A stretch of 64,000 bases of DNA from Smallanthus sonchifolius (Eukaryota > Streptophyta > Magnoliopsida > Asterales > Asteraceae). A program made the position numbers and the translations under genes. The notes under the pieces were generated by a model. That model saw only the letters and a program-made list of their open reading frames with translations. It did not search any database and was not told the origin of the DNA. The stretch spans positions 19,083,501 through 19,147,500 of the forward strand of contig CM042023.1 in NCBI GenBank assembly GCA_023525975.1, written 5' to 3'. Positions 34,351-45,990 of this stretch are shown here, piece by piece; position 1 is the first letter of the stretch; every line of letters starts with the position of its first letter.

Positions 34351-34679
34351 TTTTTTTGGAACCGCAACTTTCATTAAAAACAACCGAAAACCCCTTACTA
34401 GCAAGACACTAGCGGGGAGCCAGCACTACACAAAACAGAAACAAAAGAAACTTACAACAAGAATGATCTCCACTCCGTCCAACTCAAAGTTAACTTTTCT
34501 GATCGATTCTTTAAACAAAACAGAAACAAAAGAAACTTTCTGATTTCACCCAATATACTTTCAATCTTCACCGGGGTATTCGAGAATATAAACTTATTTC
34601 GAGCTCTCCAAATGCTTCAACAAGCTACAAGGATAATGGATTGAATCACTGTGTTTTTAAAAGCCGTTCCAAACTTAAT
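34351..34679 (-). pseudogene. 5'-truncated LINE, ORF2 C-terminus and 3' UTR
   Basis: It is flanked by a near-perfect 16-bp duplication ending in ATCTTAAG (34335-34350 and 34680-34695, one mismatch). On the minus strand it reads TAFKNTVIQSIILVAC, a stop, then SIWRARNKFIFSNTPVKIES, the zinc-binding tail region of plant LINE ORF2. It ends in an A-run (T-run at 34350-34357 plus). Long duplications, an A-tail and 5' truncation are the marks of target-primed insertion. Confidence 0.85.
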
Positions 34680-34695
34680 TTATTGTTATCTTAAG

Positions 34696-35695
34696 TGCTT
34701 GAGGTTCTACTTATATACAATTTGAATTATCCTATACTTAAAGAACAAAACTTAATTTACATAGAAAGCATATATAAAAAAATGTGTGAAACTTGTAATG
34801 GTATTACCATTGAATTCAGATGAAACTAAATTATGGGCCTCAAAACTAGTTGTCAGAAATGTCTCGACCATGGGCACACACTTAGACTAGAGGGTGAATT
34901 TTTGAAGATGCATAAAAACATACACTAATCTAACACGAAATACACACATTTGCGTTTAGTATTCAGTTTCGAGTCGAACCTGCTAACACACCTAGCTAAA
35001 CGCTTCATGTTTGGGTCGACCTGGCGGATTCACGGGTTGCCCTGTGTAATCCATTTAATTTTGTACTTATATTTTTATATGTGTTTTATGTTAACCGTAA
35101 ACCCTAACTTAAACAGATTGAATGTTTTATCCCAGAATTTAAAAGATAAAAGAGAAATGAACAATATTTTAATAGCTTGAACATAATTATTTTATATATA
35201 CATTTATATTTGTGGTTGTATATTTATGATTTCAGATTGTTAATATGTAAAAGTATAAAATAAAATAAAATAAAATTTCGAGTTAAGTGGATCGTGTTTG
35301 TGTCAATCAACTCTGACATTATTTTGGGTTCACGTATCTTACATGATTTTCGGGTTTGTATAATATTCAGGTTCGTGTAAGAATCGACCCGTCAATATAC
35401 GAACATGACCCATTTAGCGCTCGCCAAGATCAAGTGTAAAAATCCATCTCATTTCAATTTACAATATTTTCGTGAAATTCTTTGCCGTTTCTTTTCATTC
35501 AAATAGGATGATATCAAGAAGTATTTTCAACACGCTTTAGGTAGCGACTTTATTTATGTTAACTATGATTTTAAAGGTGGATGGTGTAGGCAATATGTTT
35601 AGTACATTCTCAACATGGGTACCTGAGCATGACATGATGATATTTTCACCTAAATTGATTTATATTATTATACATTCCTAACTATGTTAATAAAA
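34696..35695. other. AT-rich DNA without recognised features
   Basis: No domain, terminus or duplication was found. A 76-codon frame at 34950-35180 appears accidental. Confidence 0.5.
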
Positions 35696-35713
35696 TCGTA
35701 TATTACACGGATT

Positions 35714-36675
35714 TTTTTTTGAACGGTAAAAATTTTATTAATAAACATTACAAACCGACCCAGAAAAGCGACCCCAAAATGGAAGTACAAGACTAGAAAA
35801 GAGAAACATAGAAAAACTAACTACGCGAAACAGAACAAAAAAGAAGGTCGAAAGGGAGCGAGACGATAACAAACTCCCATGAACCGCTCCGAAAACCCGT
35901 TGCACTATACTACAAATGCAAAGCGACCTAACCGTCATCCTGCAACTTCAAACTCCCACATGATCTGTCGATAGCAGAATCGTTTATGTCAGTTTTATCT
36001 GTAACTCACCCCTGTAGAGCATCGATTAGAAGGATACTATTTATTTCGTTTTCAACTGTTCTCCATATCTTTAAATCCACAGAGGAGAATTCGATCCATT
36101 TACACAACTGAGTTAAAGAAAAAGGACCATGGATTTTCACTCTTGGATCTTTGTATAACCATTTATTCTCTATTTCTAAAACATTGTGTTTTGATGAGCC
36201 TAGATAGTCTAGCCATGAAAATCTGGATTCAAAGACGTGTATACCACCTTTAGGAATTGTATCCGATGAGGAACCATTATCACACCCGATAGTGACATTA
36301 ACCTCCTAATCTGAAGCAAAATATTTAAAATCTGTATTCCGATTTTTTAAGTCTTCCACCGCCGGCGTAGAGGGAGACACAACCGGACCCCTCCGTCGTT
36401 TCTTGAGGTTCGTTCACAACTTCAGTCATAGTATCAACAACGACCTTATTTATAACCTCTTGATGAGAAGGTACCACCAATTCTTCCATGTTATTGTCTC
36501 CCTTTTTATTCATTTCATACTCACGCTTTTGTATATAGATTCAACAAACCTATCTTGTCTAGGAGAAGCAACATTATCCTTCACTTCCTTTAAGAATTCA
36601 TTCCCATTATTAGCTAGATTGTCAGTCACATCAAGGTTATCAAGTTTTTCAAATTCATCTTAGAAGCCATTGAAT
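35714..36675 (-). mobile_element. LINE-type retroposon insertion (962 bp)
   Basis: A perfect 18-bp duplication TCGTATATTACACGGATT flanks it (35696-35713 and 36676-36693). On the minus strand it ends ...TTTTTACCGTTCAAAAAAAA, a common plant LINE 3' end with A-tail. Upstream, broken frames read HNVLEIENKWLYKDPRVKIH and PRVKIHGPFSLTQLCKWIE, which I cannot place in a family. It may be a non-autonomous LINE or a 5'-part/3'-part chimera; no RT domain is seen. Confidence 0.8.
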
Positions 36676-36693
36676 TCGTATATTACACGGATT

Positions 36694-37087
36694 AAATAAA
36701 ATATATATATTAAATAGTTAGTATTAAAGATTTAGAAATTATAAAAGAAATATTAAATAGTAATAAAGATTTAGAAATAGTTAGTATGAAAATATTAAAT
36801 AATTAATTGGTATGAAAATATTAAATAATTAATATTAAATAATTAATTGGTATGAAAATATTAAATAATTAATTGGATGTTCGTTAGTGTTAAATATTTT
36901 GACATGTTTATTGATAAATGAGTCGATGTATTTAAGCGACGAATTGGCATGTGCAATTAGTTTAGTATTATAGTGACAATATTGTATTTTAATCGTGTAT
37001 CCTCTTATTTTCTTTTATTTTTGATGTAAAATATTATTTTATAATTCATAAATCCTTATTACTGAATATATAATAATACATTTGTTC
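36694..37087. other. AT-rich interior, probably Helitron body
   Basis: TTAAATAGTTAGTA and AATATTAAATAATTAATTGG words recur (36710-36870). The stretch ends at the Helitron 3' terminus at 37118 and is probably part of it. Confidence 0.4.
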
Positions 37088-37118
37088 AACCCGTGTAATA
37101 TACGGGTTTCTAACCTAG
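37088..37118 (+). mobile_element. Helitron 3' end (plus strand)
   Basis: A hairpin AACCCGT...ACGGGTT (37088-37094 and 37102-37108) is followed by CTAG (37115-37118) and a T. This is a canonical Helitron 3' terminus. The 5' end was not found; the body lies to the left. Confidence 0.82.
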
Positions 37119-37574
37119 TTAGTAATGAAGAAAAATAAGTGAAAAAATAAATCTTGGACTAACAGAATTATAACATGTGGTGCTATTAATTGCTTATTTA
37201 TTAGGTGTAAATTTTGATATATTATTAATATTATGTTAGAAACCTGTGTATTACACGGCTTTAATAAAAATATTAAATAGTTAGTAATACGCGAAAAAAA
37301 AATAGTTGAGAAAGTAAATATTAAATAATTGAGAAAGAGTTAATTACACCGTTAGTCCTTGTGGTTTGTAAAAAGTAACATGTATAGGTACTAAGAGTTT
37401 CAAGTTGCAAGTATGAGTATTATGCTTTCAATTTTGTAACAGTATTGGGTATTAAGACTAACTTCTGTTAGTTTTTTTGTTAAATTAAAAGGTAATTAAG
37501 TCATTTCACATATGTGGGCTAATTATGTAAGTTTTCATATATGAGGGACCATTACTAAACATATATATTAAAAT

Positions 37575-37575
<1 letters not shown>

Positions 37576-37618
<43 letters not shown>
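37576..37618. repeat. (TA)n microsatellite
   Basis: About 20 TA units lie next to the left end of the MITE at 37619; TA-rich sequence resumes right after its other end. Confidence 0.9.
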
Positions 37619-37622
<4 letters not shown>

Positions 37623-37994
37623 TGAGTTCATGAGAAAACTCATTTTCATGAGAAAACAAAAAAACACTTCATTAAAGGTACTGCATATGTGTAGTACACC
37701 CCAAAAACTTAACCCATCCCCAAAAACCTAAACCCCCTACCCCCACCCAAAAACCTAACCCCACCCCACCCACCCCCCTCTAAAAACCTAACATAAAAGC
37801 TAAAATAAACCCAAAAGCTAACCCTACTATTTTTTCGAGTTTTTTTTTTTGAATGAGGACAACGTGGGAAACACGGTCTCCGAACCAGTTTTTTATTTAT
37901 ATTTTTAGTTATGGTTTTTTTATTATCTTTTTTACCTTTAATAAGTAGTTTTTTGGTTTTCTCATGAACAATGAGTTTTCTTATGATCATTCCC
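37619..37994. mobile_element. MITE inserted in a TA microsatellite
   Basis: The left terminus GGGTTGAGTTCATGAGAAAA is mirrored at 37940-37994 (GTTTTCTCATGAACAATGAG...ATCATTCCC). The arms are about 45 bases with some mismatches. Flanks are TATATATA on the left and ACATATATATA on the right. A related design occurs at 40962 and 58703. Confidence 0.75.
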
Positions 37995-38950
37995 ACATAT
38001 ATATACAAAATCAAGCCACCACCACAGTCCACCACCACCGCCATCGCCAATGCCGTCCACCGCCGCCGCCAGCCACCACCATCGCCAGCCAACACCACCA
38101 CCGCCGTCGTCCACCACTCCCTCTGTCGTCCCCTTCGACTGAAATACAATCGGAGACCACCGTCGGATCTCTCTCTCTCTCTCTCTCACCCGCCATCAGC
38201 CCATAACCATCGTCGAAGACCACTGCCAGATCTCTCCCCCGTCTCTCCCTCTCTAAATCAATCGAATGCCCCCTATAAATCGTCCCTGTCGTTTACCCCC
38301 TTTCTTCTCCAAAACCTAAATCACGCAAGTAATCGAAGGTGGTGTTGGCGGGGGAGGTGGTGGTGGTGGCCATAAATGCAATAGAGGTGGTGATGGTGGC
38401 CAGAAATCCAAAAGGGGCGGAGAAATGCAGCGGAGGTGGAGGATGTCCAGCAGAGGTGGAGGATGTGCAGTGGCGGACGGTGGTAGGGTTGGATAGAGGA
38501 GGTGGCGGTTAACGGCCGGTGGTGGGGGTGGTGCCGGAGATGAAGGAGACGGTGATGGGTTTGTTTTTTTATATTAATTAGACTTAAGTACACAAATGGT
38601 CCCTCATATATGAAAACTTACATAATTAGCCCACATATGTAAAATGACTTAATTGCCCTTTAACTTAACAAAAAAACTAACGAAAGTTAGCATTAATACT
38701 CAATACTGTTACAAAATTGAAAGCATAATATCTATACTTACAACTTGAAACCTTTAGTACCCATAGCTGTTACTTTTCACAAACCACAGGGACTAACAAT
38801 GTAATTAACTCTAATCCGGATAAAAAAAATAAGCCGGAAAAAAATCTTGGGCTCACAGAATTGTGACACATGACGTAACCAAGTTATTTATTTATTAGGT
38901 ATAAATATAATATTAGATTTATAAAATATAACATTCTATTATAATTTAAA

Positions 38951-39322
38951 GGCAAATTGGTTTTTAATAATCTAAACTATTACTCATTGGCTGATAATAA
39001 TCCAAAATAACAGTTTGGCTGGTGATAATCTCAACTTTCACTTTTGTTGTCAATGGCAGTCCCAGTCGCCTAATCATCATATATTTACATTCGATTTACA
39101 CTCGATTCCCCCTTGATTTCGCTTGTACGTTTCTTTATTTCATTTAAAATCGTCATTTTGAGCGAAAATAAGCGTAAATCGAGTGTAAATCTATTATGAT
39201 TATGCTACTGGGACTGTCATTGACAACAAAAGTGAAAATTGAGATTATCACCAGTCAAACTGTTAGTTTGGATTATTATCAGTCAATGAGTCATAGTTTG
39301 AATTATTAAAAACCAATTTATC
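38951..39322. mobile_element. MULE-type foldback MITE (372 bp)
   Basis: Perfect 9-bp duplications TAATTTAAA flank it (38942-38950 and 39323-39331). Arms of about 170 bases start GGCAAATTGGTTTTTAATAA and end TTATTAAAAACCAATTT. A 9-bp duplication and very long arms fit a Mutator-like MITE. Confidence 0.9.
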
Positions 39323-39331
39323 TAATTTAAA

Positions 39332-40272
39332 CGGTGTACAAAATAAAAACGGATATACAAATCATTTTCCGTATAGATATATGATTTAGAAAAATAATTT
39401 CTAGTCCGTATCATGGTCAAAAATAGTTGATCCAATAATATTGGATCGATGTGTCGGTGTATTAATAATGTCCATTTTTCTTGCTTTATTCATTAAAATT
39501 ACCAACATAAAAAGGTTGTTATTTTTTATTTTATTATGAAAAAGTAATACATATATTTATATAGATCATTTTTATAATTCATTTATTAAATATAATAAAA
39601 GGTAGTTTGTTTGTCTTTAATCAAAAAAATAATCAATTAGATACCAAAATAAACATAACTAGGAATCTACTACAATTATTTATTTTTTTCATTTTCATTT
39701 ACCAAGTTGCTGTTTTATTATTCTTGTGATCGTTTTCTTCGGGATTTCTTTATTAGAGAAATGACAAGATTTACGAATACTTGTATTAAAAAAATATTCA
39801 GATTAACGACACATATATCATATTGATTCAATTGGTATTGACTAAAAAGTGATTGGTTCAAAGCAAGATATTTACATCGCGTGCTTAGCGTTCTAATAAA
39901 AATCTACAAACCGGGTTGTTGAGTACTTAATAAAGCTAAAGTAGAAACTAATCATTTAGTATTATAGTACGGTTTAGGATTCGTAATGGATAAAGTTTAT
40001 ATGATATGTAGAGAATACATACTGTATAAAAATTGTGTCTTTTTTAATTAAATATAAAAGTACTCTTAAAGATACTCTCTTTATTTGTATGAGACATTTG
40101 TAGAATAATACCGTATACAAAAGCGAACGAACATAAATATAAAATACAATTTTGCATACAAAAAATGATTAGTGTCTTCTTGTGTTATCTTTGGTTGTAA
40201 GAACGAACAAACTAAATCGTTGAAATGGTGGTCGAGCCATCGTGTTCAACATGGATCCCTTAAAACAGATTT
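39332..40272. other. AT-rich DNA without recognised features
   Basis: Nothing gene-like was seen on either strand. Confidence 0.5.
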
Positions 40273-40490
40273 CACTACTACAAGAACACGTATTTGCTAC
40301 TACGGCAAACATCAATAGCAAATTTTGCTGCGAATTAGCTACATATTTGCTATGGTTTAGCTATGAATCTTCCATCGCAAATGAAATCCGAAGCAAAATC
40401 TCTAGCAATATCGAAGGCAACCAAGATAAAACATTAGTAAAACATAGCGATGGTTACATCCGAAAACGACATGTTGCAGTCTAAGGTTTT
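40273..40490 (+). mobile_element. CACTA-type transposon terminus
   Basis: CACTACTACAAGAACACG is a CACTA (En/Spm) end, and it is followed by subterminal words such as AGCAAATTTTGCTGCGAATT and TTTGCTA. The opposite end (TTCTTGTAGTAGTG) was not found, so only one terminus survives. An 80-codon frame here is not a gene. Confidence 0.6.
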
Positions 40491-40961
40491 CAGAACTGGG
40501 CTTGACAAGTGAACAAGTGGAACGACCAATTCAATGACTCGTTCCGTTTTCTAAACACCGGTTATCTTGGCTCTTAAGACCTATCATGACTCCATCACCA
40601 ATTACAACTTATTATATCTTAAGATGTACAATTACACCATAATATGAACAGTTGCATCCTTATATAACGTGTTAAAACAAAGAAAAAGACATATAAATTT
40701 GTCTTTATATGTCATTGGATCACAATACAAACTTTGATGCTAGTTACCTACAATTTCATCCGATTCATATAAATTTGTCATTGGATCACAAAGAAAAGGA
40801 CAACTAGTACTCAACAAAAAAAAATATACAAAAAATTCCTGGCTTTCGAACACACCTTATTTAATTTTGATCAAAGCTTTGTTTGTTTTTATGGATATAT
40901 TCTATTATTCTTCGCAGTTCGCACTACTCTTTAGATACCAAAAGATATGCTTATTGCAGAC
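40491..40961. other. unclassified spacer
   Basis: A repeated phrase (AAATTTGTC...TTGGATCACAA at about 40695 and 40769) is the only structure seen. Confidence 0.4.
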
Positions 40962-41365
40962 AGGGTTAAGTTCAAATGAGAACTCATAAATATTTGAGAA
41001 CTCGTCAAAAAATCAATTAAAATCATTTTTTTTTGTTCTCACTATCTTTATTATTAAAATATAACATAAAAAATGATTTATCTTTTCAATTAATTCATCC
41101 ATTCCCTCTAAATTATCCTTAAAAAAATTTATATACATGTGTAAATGGTAAACACTTACACATGTGTACGTGGTAAACTTACACAAGTGTATATATATTT
41201 TTTTAATATATGAAGACATGTAAATTTACATACATAAATTTATTTTTTTATGTTGTATTCTAACAATAAAAATAGTAAAAATAAAAAAAAGGGTTTTGAT
41301 TAGATTTTTGACGAGTTCTCGTGAGTTCTCAAAATATTTAGGAGTTCTCAAATGATCCAGTCCCT
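40962..41365. mobile_element. MITE with ~65-bp inverted termini
   Basis: The left end AGGGTTAAGTTCAAATGAGA is mirrored by TCTCAAATGATCCAGTCCCT at the right. Inner blocks TTTGAGAACTCGTCAAAAAA and TTTTTGACGAGTTCTCGTGA also pair. No duplication was established. Confidence 0.8.
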
Positions 41366-42429
41366 AAAACTCGTTTTTTGGTTGCTTGTTTAAATTGCTT
41401 TGGTTTTGGTATTTACATGAGAAAATGAAAACTCAATCTCTATGGATAAATCTACTTGGTCAGAGTGAGTTAATGTCGAATATGATTTCTTCTCCAACTA
41501 AATTAAACATAACGTGTTTCTTAGATTTTCTCAGCTTATACTTAATATTTTATATCATATATATTTTAATTCTGGTTACACATATACACACATTACTAAC
41601 TTATTTAAACCTCATGGGGTGAATAGTAACCCCATGGGGGTGAATAGTATAGCAGGGATGTACAAGTTTCTTTGCATTGAGTACAAGTCGAGTTGTGCTT
41701 TCCCTTTTCTTATAGGGTTTTTTTTTCATTTTTCTTATAAAAGTTTTTTTTTATAAACTAGCCACTAAAGTTCAAAATAAGCTGTAATTTTTTTACTCAA
41801 AACTCCGTTTTTTTATAGATTTGCCACATAAGTTCAATAAACTTTCGTTTGTTAACTTTTTTCAAAATACGGGTGTGCCGTTTTTTTTGTCAACGTTCCG
41901 ATATAAATTTGTTTTAAAACGGAGTTGTATTCAAAATCGATTTTTTTATCGTTGCCTGTATCGAGTGCCATTACCGTTGTGGTACCATGACGAACCCAAC
42001 CTATTATGGGCGAACAACATCATTGTCGATATTGGTATTATCGATTCGCCTTATGGTTTTCGACGAACCGAACCGGTAATTTTTTTAATTTGTTTTTCCC
42101 TTTTTTATTATTTAGTTTTATGTTTCCTTTCTATTAACATTATTTTTACCTTTGTGCCTATGCTTTCGTTTAAATTTTATTAACAATGGGGCCGACAACG
42201 TTATCTATGATAACTTTCGTTCGTTGTGTTTTTTTAAATAACGGAATGCGTCGTTTTCTTAATAATTTCTTTTGTCAACGTTCTTGTTTAAATTTTATTG
42301 AAGACAAAGTTGTATTCAACTTCGAGTGTTTTTGGGTATCATACGTTATAACGAGTCTGCGATTCCACGCAAACGAGCCAAACTAATAACGACCAGACTC
42401 TCGCCGCGAAGCGCGGGGGTAAAAACTAG
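41366..42429 (+). mobile_element. Helitron, 3' end defined, 5' end uncertain
   Basis: The 3' end is canonical: hairpin CCGCG-AAG-CGCGG (42404-42416), then GGGTAAAAA and CTAG (42426-42429) followed by T. The interior has repeated AACGTTC and TTTTATTG words and no Rep/helicase coding. A 120-codon frame at 41821-42183 lies in this T-rich DNA and is not a gene. The 5' TC terminus was not located, so the left edge is nominal. Confidence 0.75.
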
Positions 42430-42542
42430 TTATTATGTAATGCACAAGATGAATAAACTTCTTTTGTTTGTGTGAAGTATATATATAGCAGGCCATATGT
42501 GAAGATGCTGCCTCTTTTGACCTATGTTGAAAATATAGGTTA

Positions 42543-44155
42543 CTAGTAATTTATCCGACGCGTTGCGGCCAGGGAGCGTGACACGTTAAACAATAGAAGA
42601 TAAATGGCTTCAAACTTTATAAAAAAGACAGGAAAGCTAAACCATTAACAAATCAAAGTTTTTGAAAAAACTAAAAAACGGACACTAAACGGCTTCGAAG
42701 CTTAAAAAAAAAGAAGCTAAACCATTAAATAAGCCAAAGTCTTTCAAGAGCCACACACGTTGCGGCGTGTTAACTCGCACATACCGGAACGTTAAAACAT
42801 GCAATACATAAAGAAACAAAAGTATTTAATATATTGTTGATAATATTAAAGATATTATATAGAAAAAGGAATCCATTTAAAAAAGTTACCACGTACAAAA
42901 TAAATAAACATATTCAAAACTTTATATAAAAAAAACCTATACGCAAACACACGTGTCGCAACGAAATAGTTAGTGCATAGTTGTCAAAAAAAGTTAACCG
43001 TAAAAAAAATTGAATACGAAAGCAAAACCGTTTAAAAAATAAAGAGGTAAAAAAATGTATAACGACGTTGTACGTAAATGCTTAGACAACTTGTACGCTA
43101 TCACACACAACTCGTTTTAAAACGAAACTTAAATCGAAACATAGATAAAAATAAGCACGTGACAATAGTATATTTGGAATTTTATAAAACATAATATTTA
43201 AAAAAAAGGAAAAACCTAGCTCTTATTAATAATAATTAAAATGAAAAAATGATTTAATTAATAATAAATAATAATAAAGCTATTAATAATAAAAAATTGT
43301 ATTGATAATAATAATAAAAATGCTTAACGTATATTTTTATTGAACTCATTAACATAATTGAAAAATTATTATTTTATGGTTAAAAGGTAAAAAATGATTA
43401 AAAATTACAAAACCCAAAAACACATTAATTTTAGATTAAGAGAGAGGGAGGTGTAAAAAAAGAGAGAGGAAAGAAAAAGACAAAATGAAAAGCAGCTTTG
43501 TTGTACATTATGCATAAAGGATTGTCAATATGGCAATTGTAACTAGGTGAAACCAGTCGCACGTTGTGATGGTAATTCTATAAAAATAAATTAAATTCAG
43601 CTCGGTTTTAAATAAAATCAAAAAACACGTAAAATATATGAAGTTGTGATTACTCGATTATAAATAGTAAAACATAGATGAAAAAACACATCCTTAAAAT
43701 TATGTTATATAATAATAATAATAATAAAAAGACTGAGATTTTAAGTTTAGGTTTTTTTTGTGTGTTGATTTGCCGTTCATATAAAAAGAAAGATAATAAT
43801 AATGATTTCAAAAAAGGAAATAAATTAAAATAATTAATAATAATTAAATGAGGTGAAGGATAGAAGTTTGACTCATAAAAAGTCAAAATTGAAGTTCTGC
43901 TCTGCCATTGAAGTAGGACATCGCCTTCACCTGCATCTTCAAAAATGAAAATGATATTACCATTCAATCAACATCTACGGTTTTCTCCGTCATTTCCACC
44001 AACACCTTCATCACTGTCGCATATGTTTTCCGTTTCAAGAAACTCAATAATCTCATCAAATCAAGAAATTGAAACCGTTTCTCAATCGGATATTTAAATT
44101 GGGAGATCACTCAATGATTAGCATATGATAGTCACCTCTCACACTCAAGAAATTG
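42543..44155 (-). mobile_element. Helitron, 3' end defined (minus strand)
   Basis: CTAG at 42543-42546 with A at 42542 (CTAG|T on the minus strand) and a GC-rich hairpin (CCGCAACGCG region, 42556-42569) just inside mark a Helitron 3' terminus. AACGTT- and ACACGT-rich, AT-rich interior continues to the right. A 105-codon frame at 43650-43967 shows no domain. The 5' end was not located, so the right edge is nominal. Confidence 0.65.
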
Positions 44156-44160
44156 CAACT

Positions 44161-44264
44161 TATTAGACTAAATGATATAGTATAGGGACTAGACTTGTAA
44201 TATGGTTATGTAAACCCTAAACACACAATCACATTCTAATACAATCATATTACAAGGTTTAACT
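44161..44264 (+). repeat. left LTR of the TRIM-like element
   Basis: TATTAGACTAAATGATATAG to AAGGTTTAACT. It lacks 20 bases present in the right LTR, including the TATATAAA box. Confidence 0.88.
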
Positions 44265-44913
44265 TGGTATCAGAGCTAGGTTACAACCATCTGAAAACAT
44301 CTCCGGCGGGGCGCCACACCTCTCTTTTCTTTACAAGCTTTTTTTTTATCATTCAATAACCAGATCCCCCACCACCAAACAACCGCGCTTAGTCTTCTCT
44401 ATCCACTCTTACTGCCGCCGTCAACCACCACTGCCGCCTCCACCTATGGCGGAACCCTAGCCGCCACAGCGGCGGAACCCTAGCCGCCACAGCGGCGGTA
44501 CCCTATCCGCCACCACAAACACCACCGTCGCCGCCCTAAACCTTAACTCCTCCCCGTCGCCGCCACTATACAACAGTGGTCGTTTTTCCGGCGACGTGCG
44601 TCTCGCGAAAGCCACAATGCTTTCAGTTCCGTTTATTCGAGGGTTGCATAAAAAAAATAGAGATCTACAATAAGGGAGTAAAAAAAAAGGGGAACAAACC
44701 CATAGTTGTTGAAGAACTCCGGCGAACGACGAAGTGGTGATGGCTGGAAGAAGATTAGGGTTTTCCTAATGTAGTTTTGATTGGGCCTTTGAAAAAAAAA
44801 AACGTGTGACGGGCGAAAGCATGGTGGAGAAGGAGAAGACCAACTATCTTTTTAGTTTTATATTTTTATATTTTTTCAACCTAAATCTCTCCCGAGCTTA
44901 GTTTGCGGGGGAA

Positions 44914-45037
44914 TATTAGACTAAGTGATATAGTATAGGGACTAGACTTGTAATATGGTGTTCTATATAAACACATCTTTATGTAAACCCTAAACACACA
45001 ATCACATTTTAATACAATCATTTTACAAGGTTTAACT
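44914..45037 (+). repeat. right LTR of the TRIM-like element
   Basis: Same sequence as the left LTR plus 20 bases holding CTATATAAACAC, a plausible TATA box; it ends AAGGTTTAACT before the duplication. Confidence 0.88.
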
Positions 45038-45042
45038 CAACT

Positions 45043-45438
45043 AAAATAAATTGAAGTCATCCATACCAGCATAGCCACCTGATCGACAGTTTTAAGTAAC
45101 GGTGAACGAAGCTTCAATCGAGAAACTCCTATTTTGTTTTCAATCGTGGTAAGTCTTGAAGACCTTTCTAAAATCATAAACGAAATCGAATTATGAGTGT
45201 TTCTGGGATTAGGAATGATGAATGGTTTTGGGGAAGAAAATACCACCGACAGAAAAGAAGAAGAGAAGTAAGGGGATGTGGACGTCATGCTGAAATCATC
45301 AATGCATTACAGACTTGTACTTGAAGCTTAATTGGTTTGCTGTATGGGTTTTGTAAGTACTTAAATTTGGTTCTATTTCTCAATTTAATTGTCAAATCTA
45401 TTTCATGGTGTTGAAAATAATATGCCTATTATTATCAA
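45043..45438. other. short spacer, no gene
   Basis: An 83-codon minus frame (45037-45288) is serine- and proline-rich without a domain. Confidence 0.45.
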
Positions 45439-45990
45439 CTAGAAATTGTACCCCACGTTTCGTGATGGGAACCGGATCTTAAACGGTTGAGGCGGTGACA
45501 TTAACGTGACTAAGCAGAAAAAAAACGTGGTTAAGTAAATTTTGCTTCGCGCTCCACGACGGGAGGCGGACTTTAAACGGTTGAGTCGGTCACATTAACA
45601 CGACTAAGTACAAAAAGAAACGTATGAAAGTATGGCGACTCGGTTGTGGACGTCGAAACATAGATAAAAAGACAGTTAGATAACGGTACCGCAGCCGGTC
45701 TCGGATTAATTCTTCACGGTTGTAAGTCGATATAACCAACGATACCTAAAAATACTTTATTTTGAATACGACTCCGTTTTTAACAAAATTTACACCGGGA
45801 CGTAAACAAAAAAAATAAACAAACAAACGCGAAATTTATTGAGGAAAAATCAGATTATATATACTAAGGGGTAAATTCAAAACTTGAAAAACTTGAGGGG
45901 TCAAAGTTAAACTTTACAAAATGGAGAGGTGAGTTTTGTAATTTGCTCAAAGTTAAGGGGAGAAGTTGTCACCGATATTTCTAATTGAGT
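45439..45990 (-). mobile_element. Helitron, 3' end defined (minus strand)
   Basis: CTAG at 45439-45442 with A at 45438, and a CACG-AAA-CGTG hairpin at 45453-45463, give the terminus. The interior shares blocks with the other Helitrons here (AATACGACTCCGTTTTTAAC near 45767 against AAAACGGAGTTGTATTCAAA near 41916). The right edge is nominal. Confidence 0.65.

Larger units (their letters stand above)
37336..38812. mobile_element. foldback element (1.48 kb) with ~220-bp arms
   Basis: AGAGTTAATTACACCGTTAG (37336) is mirrored by AACAATGTAATTAACTCT (to 38812). The arms (37336-37556 and 38590-38812) match over about 220 bases, including CATATGTGGGCTAATTATGT left and ACATAATTAGCCCACATATG right. Inside lie a nested MITE (37619-37994) and CCACCA- or GGTGGT-rich DNA (38015-38560) that encodes only low-complexity peptides. 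Confidence 0.92.
44161..45037 (+). mobile_element. TRIM-like miniature copia-type element (877 bp)
   Basis: It has 5-bp duplications CAACT (44156-44160 and 45038-45042), a 104-bp left LTR, primer site TGGTATCAGAGC directly after it (44265-44276), a polypurine tract TTGCGGGGGAA (44903-44913) and a 124-bp right LTR. The LTR ends are TA...CT, not TG...CA. The interior (649 bp) codes for no gag or pol. It contains tandem CGGCGGAACCCTAGCCGCCA units near 44445-44510 that may be captured host leader sequence. It needs proteins from another element. Confidence 0.9.

Noticed and set aside
37964..38593. Several ORFs on both strands rich in His, Pro, Gly and Trp
   Set aside because: CCACCA/GGTGGT low complexity inside a foldback element; frames on both strands are mirror by-products.
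41821..42183. 120-codon ORF, Phe/Leu-rich, membrane-like
   Set aside because: It lies in T-rich Helitron DNA; hydrophobicity follows from TTT/TTA codons and no domain is seen.
44161..45037. Cassandra-type TRIM with 5S RNA in its LTR
   Set aside because: The LTRs are only 104-124 bp and no 5S-like internal control region is visible.
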